Shown piece after piece: positions 56,020 through 64,000 of a stretch of 64,000 nt of DNA. How positions within the stretch are numbered: position 1 is the stretch's first letter; each line of letters opens with the position of its first letter. The notes beneath the pieces are model-generated. The model ran no database searches. It was not told the DNA's origin and worked only from the letters and a program-made list of their open reading frames with translations. The DNA is taken from contig JAHHGR010000002.1 of assembly GCA_019359725.1 (NCBI GenBank), positions 62,001-126,000 of the forward strand, given 5' to 3'. Origin of the DNA: Aphanocapsa lilacina HA4352-LM1. GTDB lineage: Bacteria > Cyanobacteriota > Cyanobacteriia > Gloeobacterales > Gloeobacteraceae. A program made the translations under genes and the position numbers.

Positions 56020-56742
56020 TTATTTGCCGGCAGCGGAGGGCTGGAACTTTTCGGTCCCCAGAACCACCTTTGCAGAGAGGATCTTGTCGCCGATGCGCAG
56101 TTTCTCGGCGTTGGTCAGACCATCCACCACATAACCGAAGACCGTGTAGCGCCCATCCAGAAAGTTGCCGCGCGGGTTGACCATTTCGTTGTTGGCGTAG
56201 GTGATATAAAACTGGGTCGAACCGGAGTTGGGGTCTTTTTCGGTGTGGGCCAGACCGACCGCTCCGGGTAAGTGGCGCATCACCGGAAAAATTTTCTCGG
56301 GGATCCCCGCCTGGCGGAGGGTCTTGCCGTAAATTGGCTGGGAGGCACCCTCAGGGATGATCTCGATGGGCACTCGCCGGATTTTGCCGGTGGCCGGATC
56401 CAGGTAGCCGCCGTCGTTTTTGCCCTGGGGATCGCTCACCTGCACCAGGTAGCCCTTCTCGAAGCGATTGAAGGCCGTGCCCGCGTAGACGCCCTTTTGC
56501 ACCAGATCGATAAAGTTGCCGGCGTTGATCGGGGCGCGGTCGCCGTCGAGGACGATGGCGATCGGCCCCTGGGTGGTGGTCAATTCGACCAGGGCTTTAC
56601 CCGTCAACCGGGGCAAGTTGGCGTATTCGGCAGGAACGGCAACCGGCTCGGCTCTGGCCCGATCGGATTTTTCGGGGACGCCGGTGCAGCCGCCCAGGGT
56701 GGCAAGCAGGGCAAAGCCCAACAACAGCTTTAACGATCTCAC
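56020..56742 (-). CDS. Lipoprotein cyclophilin-type peptidyl-prolyl isomerase
   Basis: The 240 residues begin with a lipobox (LATLGGC, Cys at 19), so the protein is anchored in a membrane facing the periplasm or lumen-equivalent space. The cyclophilin domain shows NAGNFIDLVQKGVYAGTAFNR, GAVGLAHTEKDPNSGSTQFYI and LDGRYTVFGYVVDGL. The catalytic Arg of strong isomerases is not obvious in the FNRFEKGYLVQ segment, as in several plant and cyanobacterial relatives, so it may act more as a chaperone. Confidence 0.9.
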   Translation of the reverse strand: MRSLKLLLGFALLATLGGCTGVPEKSDRARAEPVAVPAEYANLPRLTGKALVELTTTQGPIAIVLDGDRAPINAGNFIDLVQKGVYAGTAFNRFEKGYLVQVSDPQGKNDGGYLDPATGKIRRVPIEIIPEGASQPIYGKTLRQAGIPEKIFPVMRHLPGAVGLAHTEKDPNSGSTQFYITYANNEMVNPRGNFLDGRYTVFGYVVDGLTNAEKLRIGDKILSAKVVLGTEKFQPSAAGK

Positions 56743-56812
56743 TTCGGTTCTCGCCAGGGACTGAATCAGAACGCACGGTGCCCAATTATACTTTCAATCG
56801 TGGACTTTCCGG

Positions 56813-58159
56813 GTGGAGCGTATGGACAGTCGAGTGCACGGTGCGATGACCCTGGTGGCGGTGCTGACCACCCTGGCGTGGACGGGGACCGTTTTGGGTG
56901 CGGTGGCTGCACCCTTGCCGTCGGCATCGGCAGAAATAACCATCGCCCAGAGCGCCCCCGGCATCGACAGCTTTACCGCCGGGGAGGTCGACGATCTTAG
57001 CCCCGGCACCGAACTGATCTTCACCGTCGAAGGCTCCCCCAAAGCAAAAGCGACCGTCTCGATCGCCGGGGTGGCTGCCCGATTGCCGCTGCGCGAAGTC
57101 GAGCCCGGCGTCTACGAGGGCCGCTACACCATCAAGCGCAACGACCGGATCACCGGGAAGACCGTTGTGCGCGCCACCCTCACCCAGGGTAAGCGCTCCA
57201 CTTCGCTGCAGCTGGCCCAACCGCTGGCTGCGGGCGGCGGTGCCGACAGTGCGGTGCGCATCGAGCGCTTTGCGGTCGACCCGATCGAGCGGCTCGAACC
57301 GGGAGCCGAACTGGTTTTCAGGCTCACCGGCACCCCCGACTCGCGCGCTTCTTTTACCATCGGCGATGTCGTGCGCGACCGACCGATGGAGCAGACCACC
57401 CCCGGCAGCTACGAGGGACGCTATACTATTCGCCGCGATGACAACTTCCCGCCCGGCGTGGCAATCACTGCCCTGCTCGAAAACCAGGGCCGCACGGCGC
57501 GCTCCCGGCTGGAGCAGGGTCTTATCAACGACAAAGAAGCGCCCACAGTCCAGAATGCGGCACCAGCCGACCGCACCGCCGCCGAATCGCCCCGGCCGCT
57601 GGTTTCGGCGGTCTTCGACGACGGACGCGGCTCGGGGGTTGATCCCAAGTCGGTGCGGGTGCGCTTCGACGGCCGGGATGTGACCAAGGACTCGACTATC
57701 ACCGCCAATTTCTTTAACTTTCAACCCAAACGCGACCTGCCGCCGGGCGAATATCGCGTGGAGGTGGACCTCAAAGACCTTTCGGGCAACGTCGGGCGCG
57801 GCACCTGGTCGTTCGATGTCGGCAGGGCAAGTGCGGCCACCCGTCCAGAACCCTTCGTCCTCACCGTCACCAGCCCTGCCAACAACAGCCAGGTGCCGGG
57901 AGGACCGATCACCGTGAGCGGCAAGACCGCTGCCGGGGCGAGCGTCAGTGCCGATGTGCAGGCGACCACATCGGTGATCGGTCTATTCGGCGTCAACCAA
58001 AACGTCTACAAGGGCACCGTCCAGGCCGACGCCCAGGGCAACTTCTCCTTTCAGTTCAGCTCGCCTGTGACCACCGCCGGTACCCGCTACGAGGTCAACT
58101 TGAGCGCCGTCCAAGACGGCAAGACCCGCCAGCAAAAATTGATCTTGATCCAGCAATAA
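56813..58159 (+). CDS. Secreted multi-domain Ig-like protein
   Basis: The 448 residues start with a signal sequence (LVAVLTTLAWTGTVLGAVA). The body holds two related beta domains at about 45-135 and 145-235 (each DLSPGTELIFTVEGSP or RLEPGAELVFRLTGTP ... PGVYEGRYTIKRND or PGSYEGRYTIRRDD). A bacterial Ig-like domain follows (DDGRGSGVDPKSVRVRFDGRD), and then a last one from about 350 (VTSPANNSQVPGGPITVSG). It is an extracellular or periplasmic scaffold of unknown role. GTG 56813 and ATG 56822 are both possible starts. Confidence 0.7.
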   Translation: MERMDSRVHGAMTLVAVLTTLAWTGTVLGAVAAPLPSASAEITIAQSAPGIDSFTAGEVDDLSPGTELIFTVEGSPKAKATVSIAGVAARLPLREVEPGVYEGRYTIKRNDRITGKTVVRATLTQGKRSTSLQLAQPLAAGGGADSAVRIERFAVDPIERLEPGAELVFRLTGTPDSRASFTIGDVVRDRPMEQTTPGSYEGRYTIRRDDNFPPGVAITALLENQGRTARSRLEQGLINDKEAPTVQNAAPADRTAAESPRPLVSAVFDDGRGSGVDPKSVRVRFDGRDVTKDSTITANFFNFQPKRDLPPGEYRVEVDLKDLSGNVGRGTWSFDVGRASAATRPEPFVLTVTSPANNSQVPGGPITVSGKTAAGASVSADVQATTSVIGLFGVNQNVYKGTVQADAQGNFSFQFSSPVTTAGTRYEVNLSAVQDGKTRQQKLILIQQ

Positions 58160-58212
58160 CCGGCGCACTCCAGGGGGTTTTATTCTAAAGGTGGCCTTGA
58201 GGATAAACTTTT

Positions 58213-58653
58213 GTGACCTGGACCGCCTATTTGCACCCGGTGCTGATGTTGCTCATCGTCTTTCCGGTCGGTTTTGCCGCCGCCGCCTTCGGTATCGAAT
58301 TGCAGCAGGTCCGCGCCGAGCGCGCTCGGCGCAAGGTATCGCCAAAACTTGCGCGCGACCGCCACATCGCCAACGGCATCGCTTTTTTGATCTCGCTGGT
58401 GCTGGTGGCGACGGTGGGAGGCTTCGCAAGCGAGGGCCTGCCCGCAGCGATCGATACCGACTGGCACGGTCTGGGTGCGCTGGTGGTCGTGCTGTTGCTG
58501 GTCGTCTCGACGGCGCTGGTGACGGTGCGCTCCTTCAAGCGCCGGAAGTGGGCGCGGCTGGCCCACTCGATTCTCAACGGCACGGTGATGGCGTTGCTGG
58601 TCATCCAGTTTCTCAGCGGCGGCTGGATGCTTCGTCAACTGCTGCGCGGCTGA
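58213..58653 (+). CDS. DUF4079-like membrane protein
   Basis: The 146 residues have four membrane helices and the family opening TAYLHPVLMLLIVFPVGFAA, a charged loop (QQVRAERARRKVSPKLARDRHI), a second helix pair, and HSILNGTVMALLVIQFLSGG at the end. Conserved His residues (LHP, RHI, AHS) suggest heme or metal contacts, as in cytochrome b561-like folds; that is inference. Start codon is GTG 58213. Confidence 0.82.
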   Translation: MTWTAYLHPVLMLLIVFPVGFAAAAFGIELQQVRAERARRKVSPKLARDRHIANGIAFLISLVLVATVGGFASEGLPAAIDTDWHGLGALVVVLLLVVSTALVTVRSFKRRKWARLAHSILNGTVMALLVIQFLSGGWMLRQLLRG

Positions 58654-58764
58654 ACCTCCCCGGCCTGGGATCAGCCGCAAATGGTAGGATAATCGAGACG
58701 TCTCGGCCCAGTATCTCTCTCAGCGGCTGCCCCGGCGGTCGGAGCAGGTCTGGGGGGCTTCTGC

Positions 58765-59229
58765 ATGTCATACCAAAGCAAGTTATGGTTTCAACGGATC
58801 GCCCGCGAGCTCAAGATCGTCGATAAGGAGTTCTTGAGAACGATCACCGTCGCCACCCTCAGGCCGGCCATCCGCTCGCGATTGTCCGACCGCGTCGAGG
58901 AAGCTTCCCGGCGCGGAGAGGACCTGCAAGATCCCGCCACCTGGCTCGATCTGGTACTTATCGATGCGGTGGTGAGCCTGGAGAATATCGACGGCGAGGC
59001 TATCCGGGTGGCGGTCCTGGTGACCACCCGCGACCGCCATGCCCTCAACGAACTGGGGCTGGTCAAATCCCAGAATTTTCGGGCGGTGCGCTCGGCCCTG
59101 GGCATCCAGCGCCACTGGGTAATCTTGCTCGATTCGGTGGCACCCCCTTCGCAGGAACAACTCGTCGATTCGCTCTACGAGCAGATCGATCAACCCGGGG
59201 AATGCACCCTCATCGATCTGCGCTCTTGA
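58765..59229 (+). CDS. Conserved soluble protein, unknown
   Basis: The 154 residues lack a signal or membrane helix and are Arg- and Asp-rich. Recognisable segments are KLWFQRIARELKIVDKEFL and HALNELGLVKSQNFRAVRSAL, with an alternating alpha/beta pattern. It ends in ECTLIDLRS. I know no family name. It lies between the DUF4079-like gene (112-base gap) and murI (65-base gap), all on the plus strand, so co-transcription is possible. Confidence 0.6.
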   Translation: MSYQSKLWFQRIARELKIVDKEFLRTITVATLRPAIRSRLSDRVEEASRRGEDLQDPATWLDLVLIDAVVSLENIDGEAIRVAVLVTTRDRHALNELGLVKSQNFRAVRSALGIQRHWVILLDSVAPPSQEQLVDSLYEQIDQPGECTLIDLRS

Positions 59230-59293
59230 GGACCGTTCCAGTCCGGTGCCCTTCCATGCGACACTCGAAACCGGTGTGAGGGGTGCGTAGGGT

Positions 59294-60103
59294 ATGGTTC
59301 TGGGCCTATTTGACAGCGGGCTGGGCGGTCTGACGGTGCTGCGGGCAATTGCCCGCAGGCTGCCCGCCCAGCCGGTGATCTACTTTGCCGACACGGCCCG
59401 CCTGCCCTACGGCTCTTGCACCCCGGTCGAAATCTGCCGGTACGTGCGCGAGATCTTGCACTGGTTCGAAGGGCAGGGAGTCCGGCGCGTGCTGATGGCC
59501 TGCAACACCAGTTCGGCCCTCGCGCTGCCGGTGGTCGCGTCGGAATATGTCCTGGAAGTCGGTGGACTGATCGCCCCGGCCGCCCGCGCCGCCGCCCGCT
59601 GGGGCCGGTGCATCGGTGTGATCGCTACCGCCGCCACGGTCCAAAGCCGCGCCTACACCCGCGCCATCCAGGCACTTACCCCCCGGGCGCAGGTGTGGGA
59701 AGTCGCCTGCCCAGAATTTGTGCCGCTCGTCGAAAGCGGCCGGCTGATGGGCGAGGAGGTGCGCTCGATGGCCCGCCGCTACCTGGCGCCGCTGGTAGAA
59801 CAGCGCATCGACACCCTCGTCTACGGCTGCACCCACTATCCATATCTCGACTCGGTGATTGGCGATCTGCTGCCGGCCAGTGTCCACCGTATCGACCCGG
59901 CGGTGGCGGCGGTGGCTGAACTGGCGGCAGCCCTGCCGCCTTCGCGGCGGTTGGAGAGCCGGGCTGCCTGTCACTTTTTTGTCTCTGGCGATCCGGTGCG
60001 CTTTGCGCATGCGGCCTACCCCTGGCTCAACTACTATCCGCAGGTGCAGGCGGTTGCCCTGCCGCCGCTGCCGGCCGCCCAGACAAACGAGCGCGCTTTT
60101 TAG
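59294..60103 (+). CDS. murI: Glutamate racemase
   Basis: Supplies D-glutamate for peptidoglycan. The 269 residues include the opening LGLFDSGLGGLTVLRAI, the first catalytic Cys in LMACNTSSALALP and the second in LVYGCTHYPYL, plus YFADTARLPYG. The length is normal. It complements ddl and ftsQZ elsewhere in the window for wall synthesis. Confidence 0.95.
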   Translation: MVLGLFDSGLGGLTVLRAIARRLPAQPVIYFADTARLPYGSCTPVEICRYVREILHWFEGQGVRRVLMACNTSSALALPVVASEYVLEVGGLIAPAARAAARWGRCIGVIATAATVQSRAYTRAIQALTPRAQVWEVACPEFVPLVESGRLMGEEVRSMARRYLAPLVEQRIDTLVYGCTHYPYLDSVIGDLLPASVHRIDPAVAAVAELAAALPPSRRLESRAACHFFVSGDPVRFAHAAYPWLNYYPQVQAVALPPLPAAQTNERAF

Positions 60104-60307
60104 GTGCCAGGATTGAAACCGTTGTCCACCGGGGTTCACAGGTGGCCTGCCGGTGTCTGGGCAACCAAAAAACCGCTCCAGCCTCGCCGAATCCTTGCCT
60201 AAGGGGCTTCTCATCAAAACTTCACAAAGCGCTCATTGCCGTCCCTGAGTATGAAGACATGAGCCCAGAGCGCTCAAAAACACACTTTCAGCCCAGGAGA
60301 CACCGCC

Positions 60308-60626
60308 ATGCACCGCCGCTTTGGCCCTCGTCGCCTTCTGCGTTCCCGCTTTGGCCGTCGACAAAGGTCTGCGCTCGCAGTACCCCGGCCTGAGCGTCCA
60401 ACAGGTCAAAGACATCCAGGCCGGCAAGGCCGCCGCTCCTACCCTGAGCGCCGAGGGCGGCCGCCTCGGCGGGGTGGTCTTCAGCCCCGGCGCCGAGCAA
60501 TGCATCGACAACCCGCGTTTCAATCCGGACAACGACGAGAGTGGTCCGCGCGCCTCGGAGCTGTACACCGATTCGACGCCCTACGCGGGCACCGCGACCG
60601 CCCTGGCGAGCGCCAACTGCCGCTAA
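60308..60626 (+). CDS. Small secreted protein with an out-of-frame start
   Basis: The coherent frame, from TTG 60321 to the TAA at 60624, gives ALVAFCVPALAVDKGLRSQYPG and a mature part with DIQAGKAAAPTLSAEG, EQCIDNPRFNPDNDESG and a Cys near the end. Just upstream, AGGAG at 60294-60298 points to ATG 60308, which lies one base out of frame. Removing the C after ATG would give MTAALALVAFCVPALA, a normal signal peptide. Either the gene has a one-base insertion or the start is the weak TTG 60321. Confidence 0.5.
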
Positions 60627-60750
60627 GGGATGAAGCCGGGGGCCCCGCGAAGGCCGCCTCCGGGTGTCGGTTGCCCCGTCGGCCGATCAGCGCGGCCGAG
60701 CGATAGAGTTTTCCTGCCGGACGCGGCGGGTCCAGCGCTGAAAGGTGATG

Positions 60751-60780
60751 GGTGAGGCCCCGGTGGGCCTCACCTTTCTT
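60751..60780 (+). terminator. Perfect 10-bp intrinsic terminator
   Basis: GGTGAGGCCC, a four-base loop CGGT, GGGCCTCACC and then TTTCTT. It ends transcription some 125 bases past the small secreted gene and insulates smpB. The distance from any stop codon leaves room for a non-coding RNA at about 60627-60780. Confidence 0.85.
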
Positions 60781-60835
60781 GTCGATGACCGCCACAACTG
60801 GGATAGGCTGGGAGGATCCACCCATCCCCACGTCC

Positions 60836-61294
60836 ATGGCCGGCGAGAAGACCCGCAAGATACTAGTTGACAACCGCAAGGCCCGCTTCGAGTACGAGAT
60901 TCTGGAGACCTACTCGGCGGGGCTCGCCCTGTTGGGTACCGAGGTCAAGGCGATCCGCGCCGGCCGGGCGAACCTAAGCGACGCCTTTGCCCGGATCCAG
61001 CATGGCGAGGTGCTTTTGTACAACATGCATATCTCGCCGTTGCAGACCGCCGGGGCCTTCGCCCACGATCCGCTGCGCACCCGCAAACTGCTGCTCAAGC
61101 GCCGCGAAATCCACAAACTGACCGGCCGCGTCGAGGAAAAAGGCCTGACCCTTATTCCCCTCAAGCTCTATCTCGAAGGCAGTTGGGTAAAACTCGACCT
61201 CGGCCTCGCCCGGGGCAAAAAGCTCTACGACAAGCGCGAAGACATCAAAAAGCGGGAGGCCAAGCGCGACATCGAGCGGGCTGTGCGGCGCTGA
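60836..61294 (+). CDS. smpB: SsrA-binding protein SmpB
   Basis: Partner of tmRNA in rescuing stalled ribosomes. The 153 residues start [20 protein letters not shown], with [24 protein letters not shown], the loop [10 protein letters not shown], and the basic C-terminal helix [19 protein letters not shown] that enters the mRNA channel. ATG 60836 fits the family; the frame upstream crosses the terminator. The ssrA gene was not found in the window. Confidence 0.95.
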   Translation: MAGEKTRKILVDNRKARFEYEILETYSAGLALLGTEVKAIRAGRANLSDAFARIQHGEVLLYNMHISPLQTAGAFAHDPLRTRKLLLKRREIHKLTGRVEEKGLTLIPLKLYLEGSWVKLDLGLARGKKLYDKREDIKKREAKRDIERAVRR

Positions 61295-61429
61295 GGACCC
61301 CTATCTGCGGTCGGTGGCCAATCGTGCTTTGGGCTTTTGCCGGTAAGATGGAATGCAGCCGATTGTGGTTTTGGTATTGCCTGCGCAGACCCCGGCGTTG
61401 CCCTGGATCCCCCGTTTTCGGAACCGCCA

Positions 61430-63238
61430 ATGACAGAGATCAGCAACTCCCTGCGGGCAGAAAAGGACATGCAAGCGGCCCGCAAGCGCATTGCCCAACT
61501 CGAAGAAACCTGCAGACGGCTCCGATCGGACCTGGACAGGACCAACGGCAAAGCGCCCACCCAGGTGAGCGGCGTCCTCGAAGAAAGCTGGCGTTCGCTG
61601 GTTCAGCATGTGCCGGATACGATCGCCGCCGTCGATCGACGGGGGTGTATCTTGTTCGCCAATCGTGCCTTGTCCGGTCTTTGTTTTGAGCAGATGATCG
61701 GACAGAATCCGGGTGATTACTTGCTGCCGGAGCATGCCGAGCGGATGGGCGAGGTTTTTGCCCAGGTCTTGGCCACCGGCGAGGCAGAAAGCTGTGAGGT
61801 GGCCGCACCCGATGCCCACGGCGGGGTGTTCTGGTATCGGGCCAGCGTCGGACCGGTGGTCCATCAGGGGCAGCTCACCTCGTTGATTGCCGTCTTCAGC
61901 GATATCACCGAGCGCAAGCGCTCCGAGGCAGCGTTCGCCGCCTTGTTGCAGCGCGAGCAAGGGCTGCACCAGGCCATCGAGCACAGCGAGCGCCGCCACC
62001 GCTTTCTGGCGCGGGCCAGTGTGGTGCTGTCCAGTTCCCTCGATGCGGAGACCACCTTTGCCAACCTCGCACGGCTCGTGGTTCCCCAGATCGCCGATGG
62101 GTTCGCCGTCGATCTAGTCGAGGCGGACGGGGCACTGCGCTGTCTGGTCCTCGCCCACGCCGATGCTGAGAAGGTGGGTTGGGCGCGGCGGCGGCGCGAA
62201 CGCGATCCGGGCGCTCCGGTCGCGTCCTGGGGCATCGCCCAGGTGATCCGCACCGGTTGCCCGCAACTGTACTCTGAATTCTCCGAGGTGCTGCTGTCTG
62301 CCTGTACCGACAGCCCGGAACACCTGGAGCTGCTGCGCCGGGGAAGCTTTCGCTCGGCGATGGTGGTGCCGCTGGTGGCACGCGGGCAGACCCTGGGAAC
62401 GCTCACCTTTGTGCTCGCGGAGTCCGACCGCCGCTACGGTCCGTCGGACCTGTCGCTGGCGGAGGATCTGGCCGGGCGCGCCGCCCTCGCCTTCGACAAC
62501 GCCCGGCTTTACGCGGCTGAGCAGCACGAGCGCAACCGGGCGGAGGTGGCCAATCGCGCCAAGGACGAATTTCTGGCGACTGTCTCCCACGAATTGCGCA
62601 CCCCGCTCAATTCGATATTGGGCTTCACCCAGTTGCTCAGGCGCCATGCGGGCGACCCTGAGCGGTTGGCTGTTGCACTTGACGCCATCGAGCGCAACGC
62701 CAAGGCCCAGGCCCGCCTCACCGAAGATTTGCTCGATGTGTCGCGGATTATCACTGGCAAATTAACGCTCACCGTCCAGCCGGTACGGGTGACCGCCCTC
62801 GTCGATGCGGCCATCGAGACGATGCGCACCGCCGCCGAGGCCAAAAAAATTGCCCTGAGCGCAATCTATCCGGAGGCTCCCTGCACCCTGCAGGCCGATC
62901 CCAACCGGTTGCAGCAGGTGATCTGGAATTTGCTTTCCAACGCCATCAAATTCACCCCCGTCGGCGGCCGGATTCGGGTGAGTGTCGAGCGCCGCGCCGG
63001 GCAGGTGCACATCGCGGTTGCCGACTCCGGCATGGGTATTGCGGCGGAGTTTTTGCCCTTCGTATTCGACCGCTTTCGCCAGGCCGACAGCTCCAGCACC
63101 CGCACCTTCGGCGGTCTGGGGCTGGGGCTTGCCATCGTCCGCCATCTGGTCGAATTGCACGGCGGCAGTGTGGAAGCCCACAGCGCCGGACCCGACCAGG
63201 GGGCAACTTTTGTGGTATCGCTGCCGCTGGCTCCTTAA
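61430..63238 (+). CDS. Sensor histidine kinase (coiled coil-PAS-GAF-HisKA-HATPase)
   Basis: The 602 residues comprise a short coiled coil (AARKRIAQLEETCRRL), a PAS domain at about 50-165 (VPDTIAAVDRRGCILFANRAL, ending VFSDITERKRSE), a GAF domain at about 185-350, HisKA with FLATVSHELRTPLNSILGF near 382-400, and HATPase boxes (WNLLSNAIKFTPVG, DSGMGI, GGLGLGLAIV). It has no membrane helix, so it is a cytosolic sensor. No response regulator is adjacent. ATG 61430 precedes the coiled coil; upstream codons lack similarity. Confidence 0.92.
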   Translation: MTEISNSLRAEKDMQAARKRIAQLEETCRRLRSDLDRTNGKAPTQVSGVLEESWRSLVQHVPDTIAAVDRRGCILFANRALSGLCFEQMIGQNPGDYLLPEHAERMGEVFAQVLATGEAESCEVAAPDAHGGVFWYRASVGPVVHQGQLTSLIAVFSDITERKRSEAAFAALLQREQGLHQAIEHSERRHRFLARASVVLSSSLDAETTFANLARLVVPQIADGFAVDLVEADGALRCLVLAHADAEKVGWARRRRERDPGAPVASWGIAQVIRTGCPQLYSEFSEVLLSACTDSPEHLELLRRGSFRSAMVVPLVARGQTLGTLTFVLAESDRRYGPSDLSLAEDLAGRAALAFDNARLYAAEQHERNRAEVANRAKDEFLATVSHELRTPLNSILGFTQLLRRHAGDPERLAVALDAIERNAKAQARLTEDLLDVSRIITGKLTLTVQPVRVTALVDAAIETMRTAAEAKKIALSAIYPEAPCTLQADPNRLQQVIWNLLSNAIKFTPVGGRIRVSVERRAGQVHIAVADSGMGIAAEFLPFVFDRFRQADSSSTRTFGGLGLGLAIVRHLVELHGGSVEAHSAGPDQGATFVVSLPLAP

Positions 63239-63247
63239 AAGGCGCAG

Positions 63248-63988
63248 TTAGCCGGATTTGGACTGGACCAGTTTGATCGCTTCTTCGAATTCTTCGATGG
63301 GCAAAGCGCCCTTGAGCACGAGGCCGTTGAGCACAAAGCTCGGCGTGGCGTCAAGTTCGAGTCGACGGGCCTGGGCGAGGTCCGATTCGAGGCGGGCCAG
63401 AGCCTGGGGGCTCTCGCGGTCGCGGTTGAAGCGGATGACATCGAGGTTCAACTCCCGGGCGATCTGCTCGAAACTCTCAGGGACCAGTTGCTCGCCCAGG
63501 GCGAACAGCCGATCGTGGTACGCGAAGAATTTGCCCTGCTCGCCCGCGGCGAAGGCCGCGAGGGCGGCGGCTTTGGCCTGGGGATGGACAGGCAGCGGCA
63601 GGTGCAGGTAGACAAGTCGAATGCGGCCTTTGTACTTTTCGAGCAGGGTCTTGACGGTCGATTGCGCCCGGCTGCAGTAGGGACATTGAAAATCCGAAAA
63701 TTCGACGAGCGTCAACGCAGCGTCCGCCGGACCGAGGGTGGGGGCACCCTGGAAGTCGACTTTGACGGGGTTTTCAAGCTGTCGCTGCCACTCGGCGCGG
63801 CGCTGGGCGCGGACGGCCTGGCTCTGATAGGCCCGCAGTGCGTTGTATACCACTTCGGGGTAGCGCTGGATGATTTCGAGCACCTGTTTTTCAAGGTCGG
63901 CCGGGGGTACGGCGGCAGGCTCGGCGGCAATCGCGCCTGGGGCGACGAGCAAGCCGGCCAGCAGAACCGCAATCGATGGGCGATGCAT
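63248..63988 (-). CDS. DsbA-like thioredoxin-fold protein, exported
   Basis: The 246 residues have a signal peptide (LLAGLLVAPGAIA). A helical N-terminal arm (PADLEKQVLEIIQRYPE) precedes a thioredoxin fold with VEFSDFQCPYCSRAQ (CPYC active site) and the cis-Pro loop DATPSFVLNG. The closest groups are the Com1/DsbA-like and BdbD-like oxidases; it probably forms disulfides in exported proteins. It ends 9 bases from the convergent kinase stop. Confidence 0.9.
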   Translation of the reverse strand: MHRPSIAVLLAGLLVAPGAIAAEPAAVPPADLEKQVLEIIQRYPEVVYNALRAYQSQAVRAQRRAEWQRQLENPVKVDFQGAPTLGPADAALTLVEFSDFQCPYCSRAQSTVKTLLEKYKGRIRLVYLHLPLPVHPQAKAAALAAFAAGEQGKFFAYHDRLFALGEQLVPESFEQIARELNLDVIRFNRDRESPQALARLESDLAQARRLELDATPSFVLNGLVLKGALPIEEFEEAIKLVQSKSG

Positions 63989-64000
63989 AGACTGCCGGAT

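Noticed and set aside
60308-60706. Arg-rich protein MHRRFGPRRLL... in the frame of ATG 60308
   Set aside because: It lacks family features, while the +1 frame shows a signal peptide and coherent protein; treated as the shadow of a frameshifted gene.
1-64000. CRISPR array, complete tRNA or rRNA gene, prophage or biosynthetic gene cluster
   Set aside because: None of the defining structures or gene sets was seen on reading both strands; a covariance-model search would settle the RNA genes.

Overview
The window looks like chromosome from a GC-rich, thylakoid-less cyanobacterium of the Gloeobacter type. The evidence is a CrtO-type beta-carotene ketolase, an ABA4-like membrane protein, an FtsQ-FtsZ pair, a DUF3285-like 58-residue protein, DUF4079-like and DUF2231-like membrane proteins, an A2-type cytochrome oxidase operon and a CysA-Sbp-CysT-CysW sulfate importer. 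The genus is inferred from gene content; no rRNA or complete tRNA was seen. No CRISPR array, prophage or intact insertion sequence was recognised.

Layout. 1-1514: a visibly AT-rich pair (P-loop GTPase, then a TPR-like membrane protein with a 4-base overlap), likely acquired. 1543-2617: an unknown gene split by a 132-bp MITE-like element with 17-bp terminal inverted repeats and a 10-bp target duplication; its severed, in-frame 3' end is still readable. 2791-8143: crtO, a collapsed glycosyltransferase, a double ABM-domain protein, and a secreted protein / alpha-beta hydrolase / ABA4-like run. 8202-13166: Uma2 relic, YxFxxD-repeat secreted protein, TonB-dependent receptor with a good promoter, pgsA, and a PilP/GspC-like proline-rich protein. 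13304-16403: ftsQ, ftsZ, ddl (division and peptidoglycan). 16449-20360: a patch of decay (frameshifted GNAT, truncated anthrone-oxygenase-like and FG-GAP genes) around an intact AraC regulator divergent from azoR.

20260-29502: secreted protein, cinA, aroQ (overlapped by a 40-codon ORF), PQQ-type sugar dehydrogenase, large unknown protein, DOPA-dioxygenase-like protein, kinase stub and AsmA-like protein. 29567-34578: SDR and the minus-strand operon DUF2231-DUF2231-ctaC-ctaD behind a near-consensus promoter. 35109-39595: SRPBCC protein plus zinc dehydrogenase, DAHP synthase, small membrane and GIY-YIG proteins. 39670-47061: two large secreted zinc peptidases, an Uma2 relic and a circularly permuted ATP-grasp protein. 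47137-52248: DUF3285-like gene, sulfate transporter operon, a frameshifted DUF2490-like gene and an IS5-type transposase stub. 52602-63988: M50 protease with CBS domains, ppk, lipoprotein cyclophilin, secreted Ig-like protein, DUF4079-like protein, murI, smpB, hybrid-sensor histidine kinase and DsbA-like protein.

Functionally most of the window is housekeeping: cell division and wall supply (ftsQ, ftsZ, ddl, murI), shikimate pathway (DAHP synthase, aroQ), respiration, sulfate uptake, polyphosphate and translation rescue (smpB). The recurring oddity is gene erosion: at least eight fragments or single-frameshift genes lie among intact neighbours.
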